64,000 bases of DNA from Lepidostoma basale. Taxonomy: Eukaryota > Arthropoda > Insecta > Trichoptera > Lepidostomatidae. The first letter of the stretch is position 1, and each line of letters begins with the position of its first letter. The stretch covers positions 124,001-188,000 of the forward strand of contig JAHDVF020000431.1 of assembly GCA_022606425.2 (NCBI GenBank). The letters are read 5' to 3'. Positions 31,239-42,544 of the stretch are shown one piece after another. The translations under genes and the position numbers were made by a program. The notes beneath the pieces are model-generated. The model did no database searches. It saw only the letters and a list, made by a program, of their open reading frames with translations, and was not told where the DNA came from.

Positions 31239-31450
31239 GATGACCTTCATGACCAAGTGGTAAGTACTTTGACTGCCACACCGAGGGTCTCGAGTTCGAT
31301 TCCCGGCGATGTCAGTGTGATCTGGTGTAGAATTTACCTGACAATAAAATAGCAATAGATTAGGTACCTATCACATGTCACGAGAACCAATATACCCTTT
31401 ACATCGATTTGGCTCGCGCTGTAATGATGTAAAGAGCTAATTAACAAAAT
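31239..31450 (+). mobile_element. tRNA-derived SINE, tail type T2
   Basis: The tRNA-like head has a B box (AGTTCGATTCC, near 31293). The body has lost the TTGTCACACTGTCTTTGG segment. The T2 tail has a perfect 9-bp stem: CTTTACATC (31397-31405) with GATGTAAAG (31426-31434). Confidence 0.8.
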
Positions 31451-31454
31451 AAGG

Positions 31455-32300
31455 ATAATAGTAATCTATCTAGAAAAATACAAAATAAAAATGTTTAGTT
31501 ATAAAATTTATACTTGAATTAGCTTTCCTTCGATAATTCATCGATACTGGTAGTTAGTTGGTTTCTTTGTTCATGTTTATTTTATTAACCTAATAAAGTT
31601 CTTAATGTTTCATTAGAAGGAGAATTGATATTGTTATAAAAATTTAATTGAATTATGAATAACTGCTTAGATAAGAATGTTCAAATATTTAAATATTGAT
31701 TTAAATCAATCAACAATCCTCGGAGATCGACGTCTTTCATATTAGTGAAGGTACGTTCAGGGGACAAATACACAGAAAGTATATTGTCTTCCTAATGTTG
31801 AACCATCTGTGATGCTTTCCTGGTATTATTTTGTATTTATATAATATTTTACCGGTACTCAATAGATGCCTTAAACATGCATACAGTTTGTTATGTCTTT
31901 TGAGTAAATAAACTGATTTGATTTGATTTGATCAGTTTATTCTACGATAGTGTATCTGTAAGATTTTTCGAAATTCAATGTTTCACGTGTTCTTAAAATA
32001 TTTACTTTTGTTTCCCTTTTATCTATAGATATGACCGGTTTCAGCAGTTCGTTACCATCTTTTTTTTTAATTTTTCACGAGCTATTTTTACTTAATAATA
32101 TCGGAATGATATTTGAAAACACAAACATTTTTCTTATATAGAATATCACAAGCTATTTTTACTTCAGTTAGTTTTAAAAATCGATTAATTTCTCTCTGAT
32201 TAGTTATCTTAGCATGACTTTTGAACAAATCATTTATTTAATTATTAAAAGTAGAACAATAGACAAAAGAATGAATTTAAATATAGAAGAATAAAAATCC
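31455..32300. other. AT-rich DNA with a P2 fragment
   Basis: Near 32035-32060 the minus strand shows GAAACCGGTCATA with an AAAGATGG-like block upstream, a decayed P2 arm. Otherwise nothing was recognised. Confidence 0.4.
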
Positions 32301-32329
32301 GATAAAGATCTTCAATTTATTTGTAATGA

Positions 32330-32830
32330 TGCGTAATCTGAACTCTGACATCTATCCAGGATATAACATTGAACCCGGTGCCGTTAACCGTGTTCCCTGG
32401 TAAGTGGTTACAAAATGAGTTGCAATCGGAAGAGCTGAGCGCTAGAAAATTGTGGATTTTTATCGCATACTCACGGAATCTCCGATATCTTCTATCAGTC
32501 TGGGACCGAGTGGCTGAGTCAGGCACCTGCCAGCTAATGCTCCGAGCACTAACGCTAAGATAGGGCCTATAAAATTAAGTCAAAAGGTTTCCTCACGTAA
32601 TGTGCCGGACCTCCTCTGCGCTCCCGGCCCGCAAATGACCAGCTATTGATTAAACATTACGTTGTGCCGGGGTGTATTAAAAGTACCAATTGAAATATTA
32701 AATGATGTTCCGGAGCCATAACGGTACCCGGCGGCATTATGGTATCCGGAAATAAAAAAAATTAATGCGAATGTTATGTTACCTTTTATTAATACATTTT
32801 TCAATAGGTCACATTACGCTCGAGCCTGTA
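32330..32830. other. Unique, GC-richer block, unidentified
   Basis: This block is richer in GC than its surroundings and shows no similarity to other parts of the window. Short overlapping open stretches exist on both strands (32317-32526 minus, 32369-32563 plus), but neither resembles a known family. Confidence 0.3.
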
Positions 32831-32943
32831 TACGCGCAGGCACCCCAATATTTCGTTTCGTATATTTCGTATATTATTTTATGCATCAAATTTAAACATA
32901 ATAAATAATAACTTAATAATAAATAATAAATAATAATAGTGTT

Positions 32944-33327
32944 AAAGTGCCGAGAAACTGCGAGTGACCCAAAGAGCCATGGAAAGAGCCATGTTAGGAA
33001 TAAGCCTAAGAGACAGAGTCAGAAACGATACGGTGAGAGAAAAAACAAAGGTAACTGACATCATCCACCGGGTGGCGACTCTAAAATGGCAATGGGCGGG
33101 TCACGTAGCCAGAAGCTCGATGAAAAATGGACAAGAAGACTGCTGACTTGGAGACCGTGGACGGCGAAGAGAAGTGCAGGGCGACCGCAACTACGGTGGA
33201 AGGATGATCTAAACAGACACGTCGGAATAACCTGGATGCAGTCTGCACAGGACAGAATAACGTGGAAGCAAATGGAGGAGGCCTTTGTCCAGGAGTGGAC
33301 CGCGATAAGCTGAAGAAGAAGAAGAAA
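32944..33327 (+). mobile_element. LINE-C relic with (GAA)n tail
   Basis: It encodes TQRAMERAMLGISLRDRVRN and TDIIHRVATLKWQWAGHVAR. After a one-base loss near 33117 it continues with DEKWTRRLLTWRPWTAKRSA, GRPQLRWKDDLNRH and EEAFVQEWT. The tail is at 33312-33327. Inactive, with no palm. Confidence 0.85.
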
Positions 33328-33334
33328 CAATAAC

Positions 33335-33676
33335 TTAAGTAACTAATCATCAGGCCGTCTCCCGAAGGGGTAGGCAGAAAGAATGTACTGACACACTTTT
33401 CTTTCCTCACATACTTCTCCTGCTTCCTCAACAATCATACATCGTCTCATGCACGCACGTCGATCTCTCCGACTCCTTACGGGACCGACATTCAACATTT
33501 AATTTATTTAATATTTTTCCTCGACTGACTGGTTCCATTACACCATTACATCGTTAACATATACTTTTTTACTTATTTTCATCACTTATTCATTCCATGT
33601 TTCCAAACCATCTTATTGTTCCTTTCATTACTTTGTTCATAACATAATTTTTCGCACCCCATTCACTTCTCATATT
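33335..33676 (-). mobile_element. LINE-B1 relic
   Basis: The inverted terminal box (ATCAGGCCGTCTCCCGAAGG) follows the LINE-C tail directly. The minus strand runs back through the CMNVEE, RACMRR and WFGNME regions to about 33676. It inserted next to or into the LINE-C tail. Confidence 0.7.
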
Positions 33677-33831
33677 TTTATTTAACACTTATTTCACATT
33701 TATTTGATAATTGTATAAATATATTCTCAATAAAAATTCTAATTCTTCCACTTATGATTACAATAACCTCTCTAGAAAAATCTAAAGTGTAATCCTTAGT
33801 ACATGCAATTTTCTGACTATATTTAGAATAT

Positions 33832-33995
33832 ATAACTAACTAACCATCACGCCGTCTCCCCGAAGTGTTTTATCCTGGCATACTTCTCTCACTTCCTCAA
33901 CTTTTATATATCGTGTCATGCCCGCACGTCATTTTTTCTCTTAAACTCCTCATGTGGCCGACAATTAATATTTGATTAATTTAATCGTCTTGTTA
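33832..33995 (-). mobile_element. LINE-B1 3' fragment with 9-bp duplications
   Basis: It is flanked by TTAGAATAT at 33823-33831 and 33996-34004. The inverted (TTAG)n tail and terminal box are at 33832-33870, and the body reaches only the QINQIL-equivalent segment. A clean 164-bp 5'-truncated insertion. Confidence 0.8.
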
Positions 33996-34009
33996 TTAGA
34001 ATATTCATT

Positions 34010-34210
34010 TATTTATTATTGATGAAAATGTTGTTTTTTTCAAAAAGTTTTACTATATTTCATTGAAGGAACTTGTTTTACCTTGCTTAAACGTTATCAA
34101 TTTTGTCTGCAATGAAATCACTAATATTTTTTAGTTCATTAAATTTAGCAAGGCGGAAAATGTCACTCCCATATATTATATAATAAAACCTCTAGAAACC
34201 AGGCGTTTTT
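34010..34210. repeat. P1 foldback, decayed copy
   Basis: It carries AAAAGTTTTACTATATTTCAT, AAGGCGGAAAATGTCACTCCC and TAATAAAACCTCTAGAAACC. The arms are unequal and the motif is broken. Confidence 0.5.
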
Positions 34211-34214
34211 ATAA

Positions 34215-34425
34215 ACATTTTCTTAATACGAATGAAAACGTCAGTTTTCTAGAAGTTTTATTATATTTTATGGTAATGACATGTTTTGCCCTTCTAAGGC
34301 ATTATCACTTCTAGAAAACTGACGTTTTCATTCTTATTAATTATTTAATATGAAGTTTTATATCATTGTTCAAGAAACAATAAAACTTAATATGGTTTTA
34401 CATCATTGTTCAAGAATCCATTCAT
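34215..34425. repeat. P1 foldback element
   Basis: AATGAAAACGTCAGTTTTCT at 34230 and its inverse near 34310 form the arms. Minus strand 34278-34307 reads TGATAA, T, GCCTT/AGGGC, AAAA, CATG, TC. The outer TTGTTCAAGAAACAATAAAA segment is repeated twice at the right. Confidence 0.6.
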
Positions 34426-34429
34426 ATTT

Positions 34430-35320
34430 TAAAAAATTGTTATAAAATTGAAAATTAATCGTGTAGATTAGCGGAATATTTATGTTGGGTTGATTACTTA
34501 TAAACTAATGGAAATCTTAACCGATTTGCTAAAATTGTATTTAATTGCATTCCAGGTAACTACAGCAAACAGTTTAACGATGTATTAACATGTAACTGGC
34601 ATTGATCAAAACCATCAAGTTAAGCCTTCTATTATATTTTCTATACTAACATCAATTTAATCGAACAAGATCAAATAATGTAACTTTCAATTACATACAT
34701 CTAATGCAACTTAATATATGAAACAAAAATTTGTAATCTAAATAATTAATTATGATATCTAAATCAAATATTACTAGCCACAAAAACTATTAATATTTTT
34801 GGTCAAAATAATTTACTTTTCTTTTACAGCAAAATATTATTCCACCATTGTTAAAGCATAGCTTGATTCTAATCTTAACTGCTTCATATTGATTTTCTAT
34901 CAATTCCACAGCAAAGTGACCACCGTTCTTCGTTGTAAATAAATAATAAAGAAAACATTTTAGGCGACTACAATCCACGTATAAAGTTGATGCTAAAACG
35001 TGTTTAAACGGGATTCATTTTTGAAAAAAAAGTTTACAGTTTCTTAATAAAATTTAAAGAGTTTTTAAAATTAACAAAACATTTTGGTGTATTATAAGTC
35101 CGCCCAAAATTATTTATATTTTTTAAATAATTTGTATTTTATGTATTCAATATTAATTAATCAACTGTAATTCGGATTTTGAATTTAATATTTATTCCAT
35201 TCACCACAAAACTGTTGGTTAAAATATGAAAGAAAAGATCAAAATATTCAAAACCCAAACGAAACACAAATATTAAAATTATTATTTTAAGAGTGTTACT
35301 TCTTTATTCACTTCCACTTT
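34430..35320. other. Very AT-rich DNA, no gene recognised
   Basis: No repeat family or credible coding frame. A 62-codon stretch on the minus strand at 34790-34978 has no recognisable content. Confidence 0.4.
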
Positions 35321-35358
35321 GTGTTGTGGAATTACATTTGAATAACATCTTAAAAACA

Positions 35359-35531
35359 TTGTATTTTCACAACACTTTTTTACACTTTTCACAAACATGT
35401 TTCGTGACACAGTAGCTTTCTTCAGAGTAAAATTTTAAGAAATTTATGTTGAAATTTCTACACTGAGAAAGGGCTTCTGTGTCCCGGAACATGTTTGTGA
35501 AAAGTGCAAAAACAAATTTGGGAAAATACAA
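35359..35531. repeat. P8 foldback element with hammerhead-like motifs
   Basis: The arms share TTGTATTTTC and CACTTTTCACAAACATG. Left, minus 35394-35425: CTGAAGA, weak hairpin, GAAA, CATG, TT. Right, plus 35463-35495: CTGAGAA (one base lost), hairpin, GGAA, CATG, TT. Confidence 0.65.
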
Positions 35532-35675
35532 GGTTCATAAAAAGTTATTCCAATTAAGATTATTACGTCACGTAATTAGCACAAATCAACAGGCGCATGG
35601 AAAACATCACTTTGTTTTATGAGTATTTTGAAGCCAATCAAACGATTTAACCGAAATCTCTTGATAGAAGTTCAT

Positions 35676-35850
35676 ATAAAATAATAATAAAAAAACGATG
35701 TATTTTAATGAATACTTTCTCTTTTGGTTTTATTTCAATAGCGACAGGTTTTGTCAATCTGGATGGCATCGACAGACTGGATGCCAGCCATTTTGGTAAA
35801 ATCTGTCGCTATGGAAATAAAAACAAGAGTAGAAGTAGAACGTAAATTTT
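35676..35850. repeat. P3 foldback element
   Basis: The arms share AAACGATGT..TTT and GGTTTTATTTCAATAGCGACAG against CTGTCGCTATGGAAATAAAA. The central blocks are decayed (CTGTCGA, hairpin, AAAA, CCTG, TC on the minus strand). Confidence 0.65.
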
Positions 35851-36349
35851 ATATTACAAACGACAAATGCATCAAATGATAAAAGATAAAATCAAATGCG
35901 AAACATCCTGTGTTTGATTAAAAAGCATAAACGTGTTTATGGCATAATGTTTACCCTGTAGCTTCCACTGCAGAGAAATGAATAAAACATAACCCCATGG
36001 CCGGGAAGGGTGTAGCAAGCTTTACATGTAGCCCCAATGACCGAGGCAACCCTTGCGAAATTGTTCATTTTGTTTCTCCAAAAACCTATAATTATTCGAT
36101 GCAGTGACTCGGAACGGTGTAAAAGAAGATTATTGTGGTTAGAGGGCATTAATTAACATTATTTTGCATTTTGTCCCTCTTTTGTTTGAAGTCTACAATT
36201 TGATATTTATATGCGGAAAACTTGGCACGAAACTACCAAATTTTAATAACTATTCTAATACAGTCTCCAAGGACTACTTTTAGTATGAATAATAAATGTA
36301 AGTACCTGCTTTTACAAGCGGCTAGAAATAAATTTTTCACAAAATATAT

Positions 36350-36570
36350 TATAGTGAAATAAACATATTTTAAGGATTAATTGTATCTCAATAGAGACGA
36401 AGATGTTAATTATTTGGAAACAGAACATGGTAGTCGAGGCGTTAACAGGACTTATGCCTGTCATTGGTTGGGTTAAACGATCACTTATGTTTAACAACAT
36501 TCACCATTCTGCCATTCTTACGACACCACGTCTGACAAATTTTTGGAACTTGTATATTTGTTCATATTTT
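36350..36570 (+). repeat. P9 element, single arm
   Basis: It starts AAGGATTAATTGTATCTCAA and AGAGACGAAGATGT and runs through GGACTTATG, CATTGGTTGGGTTAA and ACCACGTCTGACAAATTTTT. Two larger foldback copies lie at 48780 and 60690. No coding potential. Confidence 0.65.
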
Positions 36571-36574
36571 TTTA

Positions 36575-37245
36575 ATAACTTCACTGTTGGTAGTAAAAAA
36601 AAATAAATAAAATAAACATTAATTGAATAAGCATATATTCATAAAAAAAGGATCCTTTGTTGTTTTTGACAAATAGAATGAATGGACGAGAGAAGAATGG
36701 TTGGTGGAATCATAAGGTACAAAAAAAGTTCTTACATTTTCTTTACCTCAAATATTACGTTTATTGCCCGTGGCTATACCCAATTGATTTCTTCTATGCT
36801 GAACTACAAATCATTAGAAGTCGAATTTTATATTTCATATATTTTGAATGACTTGACTTTATTTGTCCCGACAATTTCCTGCGATAACGGCAACATAGAT
36901 TATTTCACCTGCTACTGTTACGAAACAAACTATCTAAGGTAATACCCGTGGGCAGGGTAATAATCCTTCCGAACCGTATCTCTTCGGATATGGACATTTT
37001 TCATGGTAGTGGGGTTAACCTTAGAAAACATTTCTATTGAATTAAATGTTTATTTGCTTTCCTTATTCTTGTATTCACTAATTTTACTTTAAAATTTGTT
37101 TATTTCTTGTAATTATTCTTGAATTATTAATTAAACTATTTATGTTTTATTCTTATTCCGTAGTATGTCGGTAAAATCTGATTTGAAAGAACAAAAACAT
37201 GCGTATTGAAAAAGAGGTCAGAATAAGACTTGCATGCGATTTATC
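36575..37245. other. AT-rich DNA, no gene recognised
   Basis: Two overlapping open stretches (36657-36942) show no recognisable family content. Confidence 0.35.
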
Positions 37246-37249
37246 ATGA

Positions 37250-37615
37250 CGTATGCTGTAGAAACCTGAGCCGGCACTGTATCAACCAAGAGGCTGCTAA
37301 GAATATCTGAGACGAAGGTCTTAAAATCTAATACTGGAACTCTTTGAGATCGTGCCCGTAACGCAGATATAAGAAAAAAACTTGGCAAATATAAGATTCA
37401 TTCGGTGGAGTAGATCCAGAGGAAGATACTGGAGGAACTATCTAGCCAGTAGGAAGAGCGACAGACTCGCATACAGGTATATATCCGCTTACGAAATCCT
37501 TTCCAGTCACCATACACCACCTAAGAGATGGAGAAACAGTTGGACCTCGTCATCTCAGTAGACAAGATTTCTGTATCCCAGATCGTCAGATCTATCAAAC
37601 AAAGGAAGAACGAAT
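37250..37615 (+). mobile_element. LINE-D relic, strongly diverged
   Basis: Traces of MTYAVET, a KRLLRI-like stretch, DRARNADIRKKLG and PPKRWR-like sequence (CCACCTAAGAGATGGAG at 37518) follow the order of LINE-D. Stops are frequent and no intact tail remains. Confidence 0.6.
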
Positions 37616-37619
37616 ATTT

Positions 37620-37985
37620 GTAATTTTTAAGATTTTTAAATTTAAATTAGTGATGGTAATTGGGTTGTAATGGTGCACTAAAATGCAAGAGTCTAGTTTA
37701 TACGTGTGAATACATACATAGCTCTATTTATGCATGTACACGTCCTCAGATACTCGACGACAAGGTCCTCTATCTCGGGCAAACATTAGGCAAATTGACA
37801 TATTCCGGTGCTTGCGCATCTTTGTCCGGGCAACTTCACATAGCGTCAGGCAAACTCCACGAGGAGCGAGCGACCACTAGTTGGACGGCCGCGTCTGTGG
37901 GCTTTATCGCGGCGTGATATCTGCTTATTCATTTAAAGTGCTCTATTTGAGTTACATTTGTAACATGTTTAAATTTTAACTGATA
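37620..37985. other. GC-richer island, unidentified
   Basis: 37740-37915 has clearly more GC and CG dinucleotides than the rest of the window. The plus strand is open for 85 codons (37660-37917), but the predicted residues match no family I recognise. It could be an exon, a promoter or a conserved element. The sequence does not decide. Confidence 0.3.
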
Positions 37986-38039
37986 TAAAACTATACAATA
38001 TCTTGAAAGACACAAGGTGTTACAAAAATAATTAAATTA

Positions 38040-38320
38040 TATTCAATTGTTAAAAACATCATGGGGAGAAATAGACGCGAATCACTGTGGCGAATGAAGA
38101 AATAAATATAAAGAAGCATTACCAAAAAGCGCAGGAAGCTTGAATACCTCGGGAACGTTTTGAGAAACGATAAACAATACAAAGTAATGCAACTGATTAT
38201 CCATGGTATGATTAACTGAAAACAATGTGTCGGGAGAAGAAGATCATGGCTAGAAAATATTGGAGAATAGATCAGTTGCAACAAAACATTCTTATTTAGG
38301 GTGGCTGTATCAAAAGAAAA
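38040..38320 (+). mobile_element. LINE-A-related relic (RTE-like)
   Basis: It encodes TKKRRKLEYLGNVLRNDKQY, VMQLIIHGMIN followed by a stop, VGRRRSWLENIGE and FRVAVSK, a relative of the LINE-A tail but a separate family. Its 3' end is cut where the LINE-B2 fragment starts. Confidence 0.7.
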
Positions 38321-38326
38321 AAAAAT

Positions 38327-38808
38327 AGAGAGAATGGACCGCCACACTACGCTTTCCTGGTAAACCTCTCTAGCTTCCTCCACATTCATACAACGAGTCA
38401 TACACGCACGTCGATTCCTCCGATTTCTAACATGACCAACCTTTAAAATTTGATTAATTTGGTCATGCCATGTTTTACTTGGTTTGCCTCGACTTCTTAC
38501 CCCATTTACATCATAAAAGTATACTTTCTTAACCATTATTTCTCCATCCATGCGTTCCATATGTCCGAACCAACGCAGTGATTCTTTCATAATTTTGTTC
38601 ATAATACCTTCTTCGGCTCTACATTCCTTTCTTATATCAGCATTTGAGATTCTGTCGTATATCGTTCTACCACACATACGTCTTAGGGACCTCATCTCTA
38701 CCGCTTTTATTCTGCTCTCATCCTTCTTCTGCCAGTTCCATGCTTCGCTTTCATACATTAGGGTTGGGACCAGAACTTCATTGTGAACGTCCGTTTTCGC
38801 TTTCATTG
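38327..38808 (-). mobile_element. LINE-B2 copy lacking the 3' terminus
   Basis: The minus strand is open over 38806 to about 38330: LVPTLMYESEAWNWQKKDES, SLRRMCGRTIYDRISNADIR, MKESLRWFGHMERMDGE, VRSRGKPSKTWHDQINQILK and CMTRCMNVEEAREV. The last 45 bp or so (hairpin and tail) are missing and replaced by an A-rich run at 38313-38327. The frame is the longest intact LINE-B2 tail in the window. Confidence 0.8.
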
Positions 38809-38814
38809 ATAAAT

Positions 38815-39180
38815 TCAGAATAAATCAAATAAAACGTTTGTATATTAACGTTCGTTCCAGTTTTAAACTGCCGTGCTTCATACTTTTTACCAGTCTTTTG
38901 GCGACGCTGATGAAACTAGTTACTTTACTAAGAACTTTTAGTGAATTAAAATTATATAAATAGAGGATTAAAAGTTATTCTTGACTTTAGAGAATTTCTT
39001 AAAGTGAAACCATCTCTCACGCGTTCCTGGTATTTTACCTGTTCTCAAATAGATGCCTTAATCTGTAAATATATTTGTAATGTCTTTAGAGAAAAATAAT
39101 CTAATATGGTTTGATTTGAAAGATAAATAATTATGTTTTTTCTACGCTGTTGAATAATGAACATTCACAGTATTTGCATT
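38815..39180. other. AT-rich DNA, no gene recognised
   Basis: No repeat or coding signal recognised, apart from a short GAACCATCTCTCACGCGTTCC-like stretch also seen near 8445 and 31800. Confidence 0.4.
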
Positions 39181-39181
39181 A

Positions 39182-39286
39182 CTTCAAAACTGTTAGCTTA
39201 GCGCCATCTATATATTATTGAACTAATCATATTTTCAACTTGGCCGATATAATTAAATAATTATTATCAAATAGAAAATAATTAAT
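39182..39286. repeat. 105-bp direct repeat, left copy
   Basis: It matches 39732-39836 over 105 positions without gaps and with about 8 substitutions. The LINE-B2 fragment between them fills the gap exactly, so this reads as an unusually long target-site duplication. Confidence 0.9.
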
Positions 39287-39731
39287 CTCAAATGCCGATA
39301 TGAGAAAGGAATGTAGAGTGAAAGAGGGTATTATGAACATGTACGACAGAACGATGTACGACAGAATCTCAAATGCTGATATAAGAAAGGAATGTAAAGC
39401 GAAAGAAGGTATTATCAACAAAATTATGAGAGGATCGCTGCGATGGTTCGGACATATGGAACGCATGGATGGAAAAATAATGGTTAAGAAAGTATACGTT
39501 AATGATGAAAATGGAGTACGGAGTCGAGGTAGACCGAGAAAACATGGCACGACGAAATTAATCAAATTTTAAAGGTTGGTTGTGTTAGAAGTCGGAGGAA
39601 TCGACGTGCGTGTATAACTCGTTGTATGAATGTGAAGGAAGCTGGATAGGTGTGCCAGGATATGTAAGTGTGGCGATCCATTATCTCTTCCTATCCCTGC
39701 AGAGAAACGGCGTGATGGTTTGTTTGTTTTT
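39287..39731 (+). mobile_element. LINE-B2 fragment between 105-bp direct repeats
   Basis: It starts at SNADMRKECR, has an internal duplication of that segment (39287-39345 and 39355-39410), then IMRGSLRWFGHMERMDGKIM, VRSRGRPRKHGTT with a frameshift, and ends with GAAACGGCGTGATGGTTTG and a short TTTG tail. Confidence 0.85.
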
Positions 39732-39836
39732 CTTCAAAACTATTAATTTAGCGCCATCTTTATATTATTGAACTAATCATATTTTCAACCTGGCCGATGT
39801 AATTAAATAATTATTATAAAATGGAAAATAATTAAT
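39732..39836. repeat. 105-bp direct repeat, right copy
   Basis: Partner of 39182-39286. Both contain TTAGCGCCATCT or TTTAGCGCCATCT and GTAATTAAATAATTATTAT-type sequence. Confidence 0.9.
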
Positions 39837-39839
39837 AAA

Positions 39840-40400
39840 TATAATAAAACAAATTTTATTATACGTACATACGAGATTTGTGGGTTTACGCAATTAAAAA
39901 ACGGAGAGCGCGATATAATTAGAAAAAATAATAATTACGTCCATAATGAATATGCTAACTGACCGGTGCTAGCAGTGTTGCCACACTGAGGGAATACATA
40001 AGCAGGACGGGAAGAACGACAGCTGGGAAGGCGCTTTTTCACCTGTTTTTTTATATTATTGCGCCATGCCCGACTCGGTTTATGAGCATTACCAAATTAT
40101 TCAAATTTAGTCACAGGATTTCTGGAAATGTCTCTCCAATTTAACTTCCTTCCATTTTAATTTTTAAATTTAATTTCGCACGCGTCATTTCTGGTTTGAT
40201 TAAATGCTCCAAATTCATATAGCAAATCACTCGTGTACTAAAAATTGTTAAGCATATTTTATATGTTTCTAAAATATGTACATTAACTCGTTGGACTTTG
40301 AAGGTAATCCTTATATATGTATTGTGTTCTAAACTTGAACGATTATACCTCTCGAAGGATTTATTAAAATCAACAAATTGGATACATCCGACTGTGGTCT
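39840..40400. other. AT-rich DNA, no gene recognised
   Basis: 39950-40090 is unique and less AT-rich. No coding signal. Confidence 0.4.
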
Positions 40401-40412
40401 TGGGGACAGATA

Positions 40413-40852
40413 CAAACAAACAAACCATCACGCCGTTTCCCGCAGGGGAAAGCAGAGAGAATGGACCGCCACAATACTCTATCCCGACAAACCTCTCTAG
40501 CTTCCTCTAGATTCATACAACGAGTTATACACGCACGTCGATTCCGCCGACTTCTAACATAACCAACCTTTAAAATGTGATTAATTTGGTCATGGCATGT
40601 TTTCCTCGCTCTGCCTCGACTTCGTATTCCATTCGCATCATTAACGTACACTTTCTTAAGCAGTCTTTCTCCATCCATGCGTTCCATATGTCCGAACCAA
40701 CGCAGCGATCCTTTCACAATTTTGTTCATAATACCTTCTTCCGCTCTACATTCCTTTCTTATATCAGCATTTGAGATTCTGTCGTATATCCTTCTACTAC
40801 ACATACGTCTTAGGGACCTCAGCTTTATCGCATTTATTCGCTCCCATACATG
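40413..40852 (-). mobile_element. LINE-B2 copy with 11-bp duplications
   Basis: It is flanked by GGGGACAGATA at 40402-40412 and 40853-40863. The (CAAA)n run 40413-40426 is the inverted tail. The minus strand encodes RRIYDRISNADIRKECRAEE, VKGSLRWFGHMERMDGE, RKTCHDQINHILKVGYVRS and CITRCMNLEEAREVCRDRV. A deletion of about 35 bp lies near the 5' end (40840). Confidence 0.88.
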
Positions 40853-40936
40853 GGGGACAGATAAAGGACGAAATCATACTAATGTCATATCAATAATTCG
40901 GTTTCATAGTGAATTTATTAATGTTGCAGTAGAATC

Positions 40937-41471
40937 AAAATCGAAACAAGAATTTATCAGAGAAAGGGAAAACGGCCGTTCACAATGGAGTTCTGGTCCC
41001 AACCCTTATGTATGGAAGTGAAGCATGGAACTGGCAGAAGAAGGATGAGAGCAGAATAAATGCAGTAGAGATGAGGTCCCTAAGACGTATGTGTTGTAGA
41101 ACGATATACGACAGAATCTCAAATGCTGATATAAGAATGGAATGTATAGCGAAAGAAGCTATTATGAACAAAATGAAAGGATCACTGCGTTGGTTCGGAC
41201 ATATGGAGCGCATGGGTGAAAAAAGAATGGTTAAAAAAGTATAAGTAAATAATGTAAATGGAGTACGGAGTCGAGGTAGACCGAGGAAAATATGGCATGA
41301 CCAAATTAATCAAATGTTAAAGGTTGGACATGTTAGAAGTCGGAAGAATCGACGTGCGTGTATGCATGAGGAAGTTAGAGAGGTGTGCCAGGATCGAGCA
41401 GTGTAGCGGTCCATTCTCTCTGCCTACCCCTGCCGGGAAACGGCGTGATGGTTTGTTTGTTTGTGTTTGTT
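40937..41471 (+). mobile_element. LINE-B2 copy with 13-bp duplications
   Basis: It is flanked by TTGCAGTAGAATC at 40924-40936 and 41472-41484. It encodes an IENKNLSEK-like start, then TAVHNGVLVPTLMYGSEAWN, SLRRMCCRTIYDRISNADIR, MKGSLRWFGHMERMGEKRMV, a stop at about 41242, and then the rest of the tail. The 3' hairpin CCTGCCGGG and a (TTTG)n tail are present. It is about 70 bp from the oppositely oriented copy at 40413. Confidence 0.9.
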
Positions 41472-41489
41472 TTGCAGTAGAATCGCCTT

Positions 41490-42270
41490 AAAATTGTTGC
41501 ATCGACACTTTTTATAAACAATAATGAGACTATCATATCGACCTTGGTGTATGAAAGCGCAGTATGGAACTAGAAGAAGAATTATTAAAGTATATAAGCT
41601 GTAGGAATAACACAACTAAATACTCATGTTAAATCTTTGTATGACTTTGCGTGATAGATCAAACTCCGTCGTATAGAAAAATGGCAACAAAATACTTTGA
41701 GAGGCGCTTAATGATTGAATATTATTCTCAAGGTATCATATTGAGAGTAAGCATCTCTGTCCTGGTTCAAGGGTCATCAGGGGATCGGAGTCATATATTG
41801 ATTTCTCTTCACTGTATTGACCAGAAGAATGACACTCAGTGATGTTTTCTCCTTGACTTGCCTGTTAGAACTGTTAGGGTTGCCTTCCCTAAGCCGGATG
41901 AATCTAATATTATTACGCTAGAAATTTGCTATTTGTCCACAATATATGTATTAAAATTTGCTATGATACTGATGGTAATGTCGGTGGTCACATTTTTGAG
42001 GTTCGCGAGGTTAAAGTGATCACTCGTAGACGCTAATAGTTGGAGTTAGCAGTTACTGGTGCCATTGCTACATGGCGCATTAAGACATTTATAAAGGTAT
42101 AATTTGAGGAAGTGCTTATCCTATCGTAGTTCTACTGCTTGCAAGAATCTTTATGGGCTTAATACAAAAAAAAATACTTCACATGTATTTTTCATTGTGA
42201 ATTCTTGGATTTGTAATAAAAGTTTCGCCATAACTTTGTGTTGCGGTTCATTAAACAATGTTTTTTAACT
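41490..42270. other. Unique DNA, no gene recognised
   Basis: No repeat family recognised. Open stretches are short and without known motifs. Confidence 0.4.
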
Positions 42271-42275
42271 TTGTA

Positions 42276-42540
42276 AACTACATGAATTTTATTAAAATAA
42301 TAAAATTTAAATACAAACAATGTTTTGGACACAAAAGCCCTTAATCAGTGTTTTGTATATACAATTTAAATATTTAAACAAATTTTTAATGAATGTGGTT
42401 TATTTTGACAGATATTAAAAATCTGTCAATTATGACAATATTCATGAAAAAAATATTTAAATATTTTTACTATACATACAAGACACTGATGAAGGGCTTC
42501 TGTTTCCGAAACAAGTTTCTATTTTAATTTTTTTTTTTAA
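42276..42540. repeat. P7 foldback element with hammerhead-like motifs
   Basis: Long unequal arms surround TGACAGATATTAAAAATCTGTCA at the centre. Right, plus 42486-42517: CTGATGA, A, hairpin closed by GG/CC, GAAA, CAAG, TT. The left arm, minus, is decayed (CTGATTA, AAAA). The stem blocks resemble P8. Confidence 0.65.
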
Positions 42541-42544
42541 TTCT

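Noticed and set aside
39182..39836. The 105-bp repeats as LTRs of a small retrotransposon
   Set aside because: They lack TG...CA ends, primer-binding and polypurine sites, and the DNA between is a co-terminal LINE-B2 fragment.
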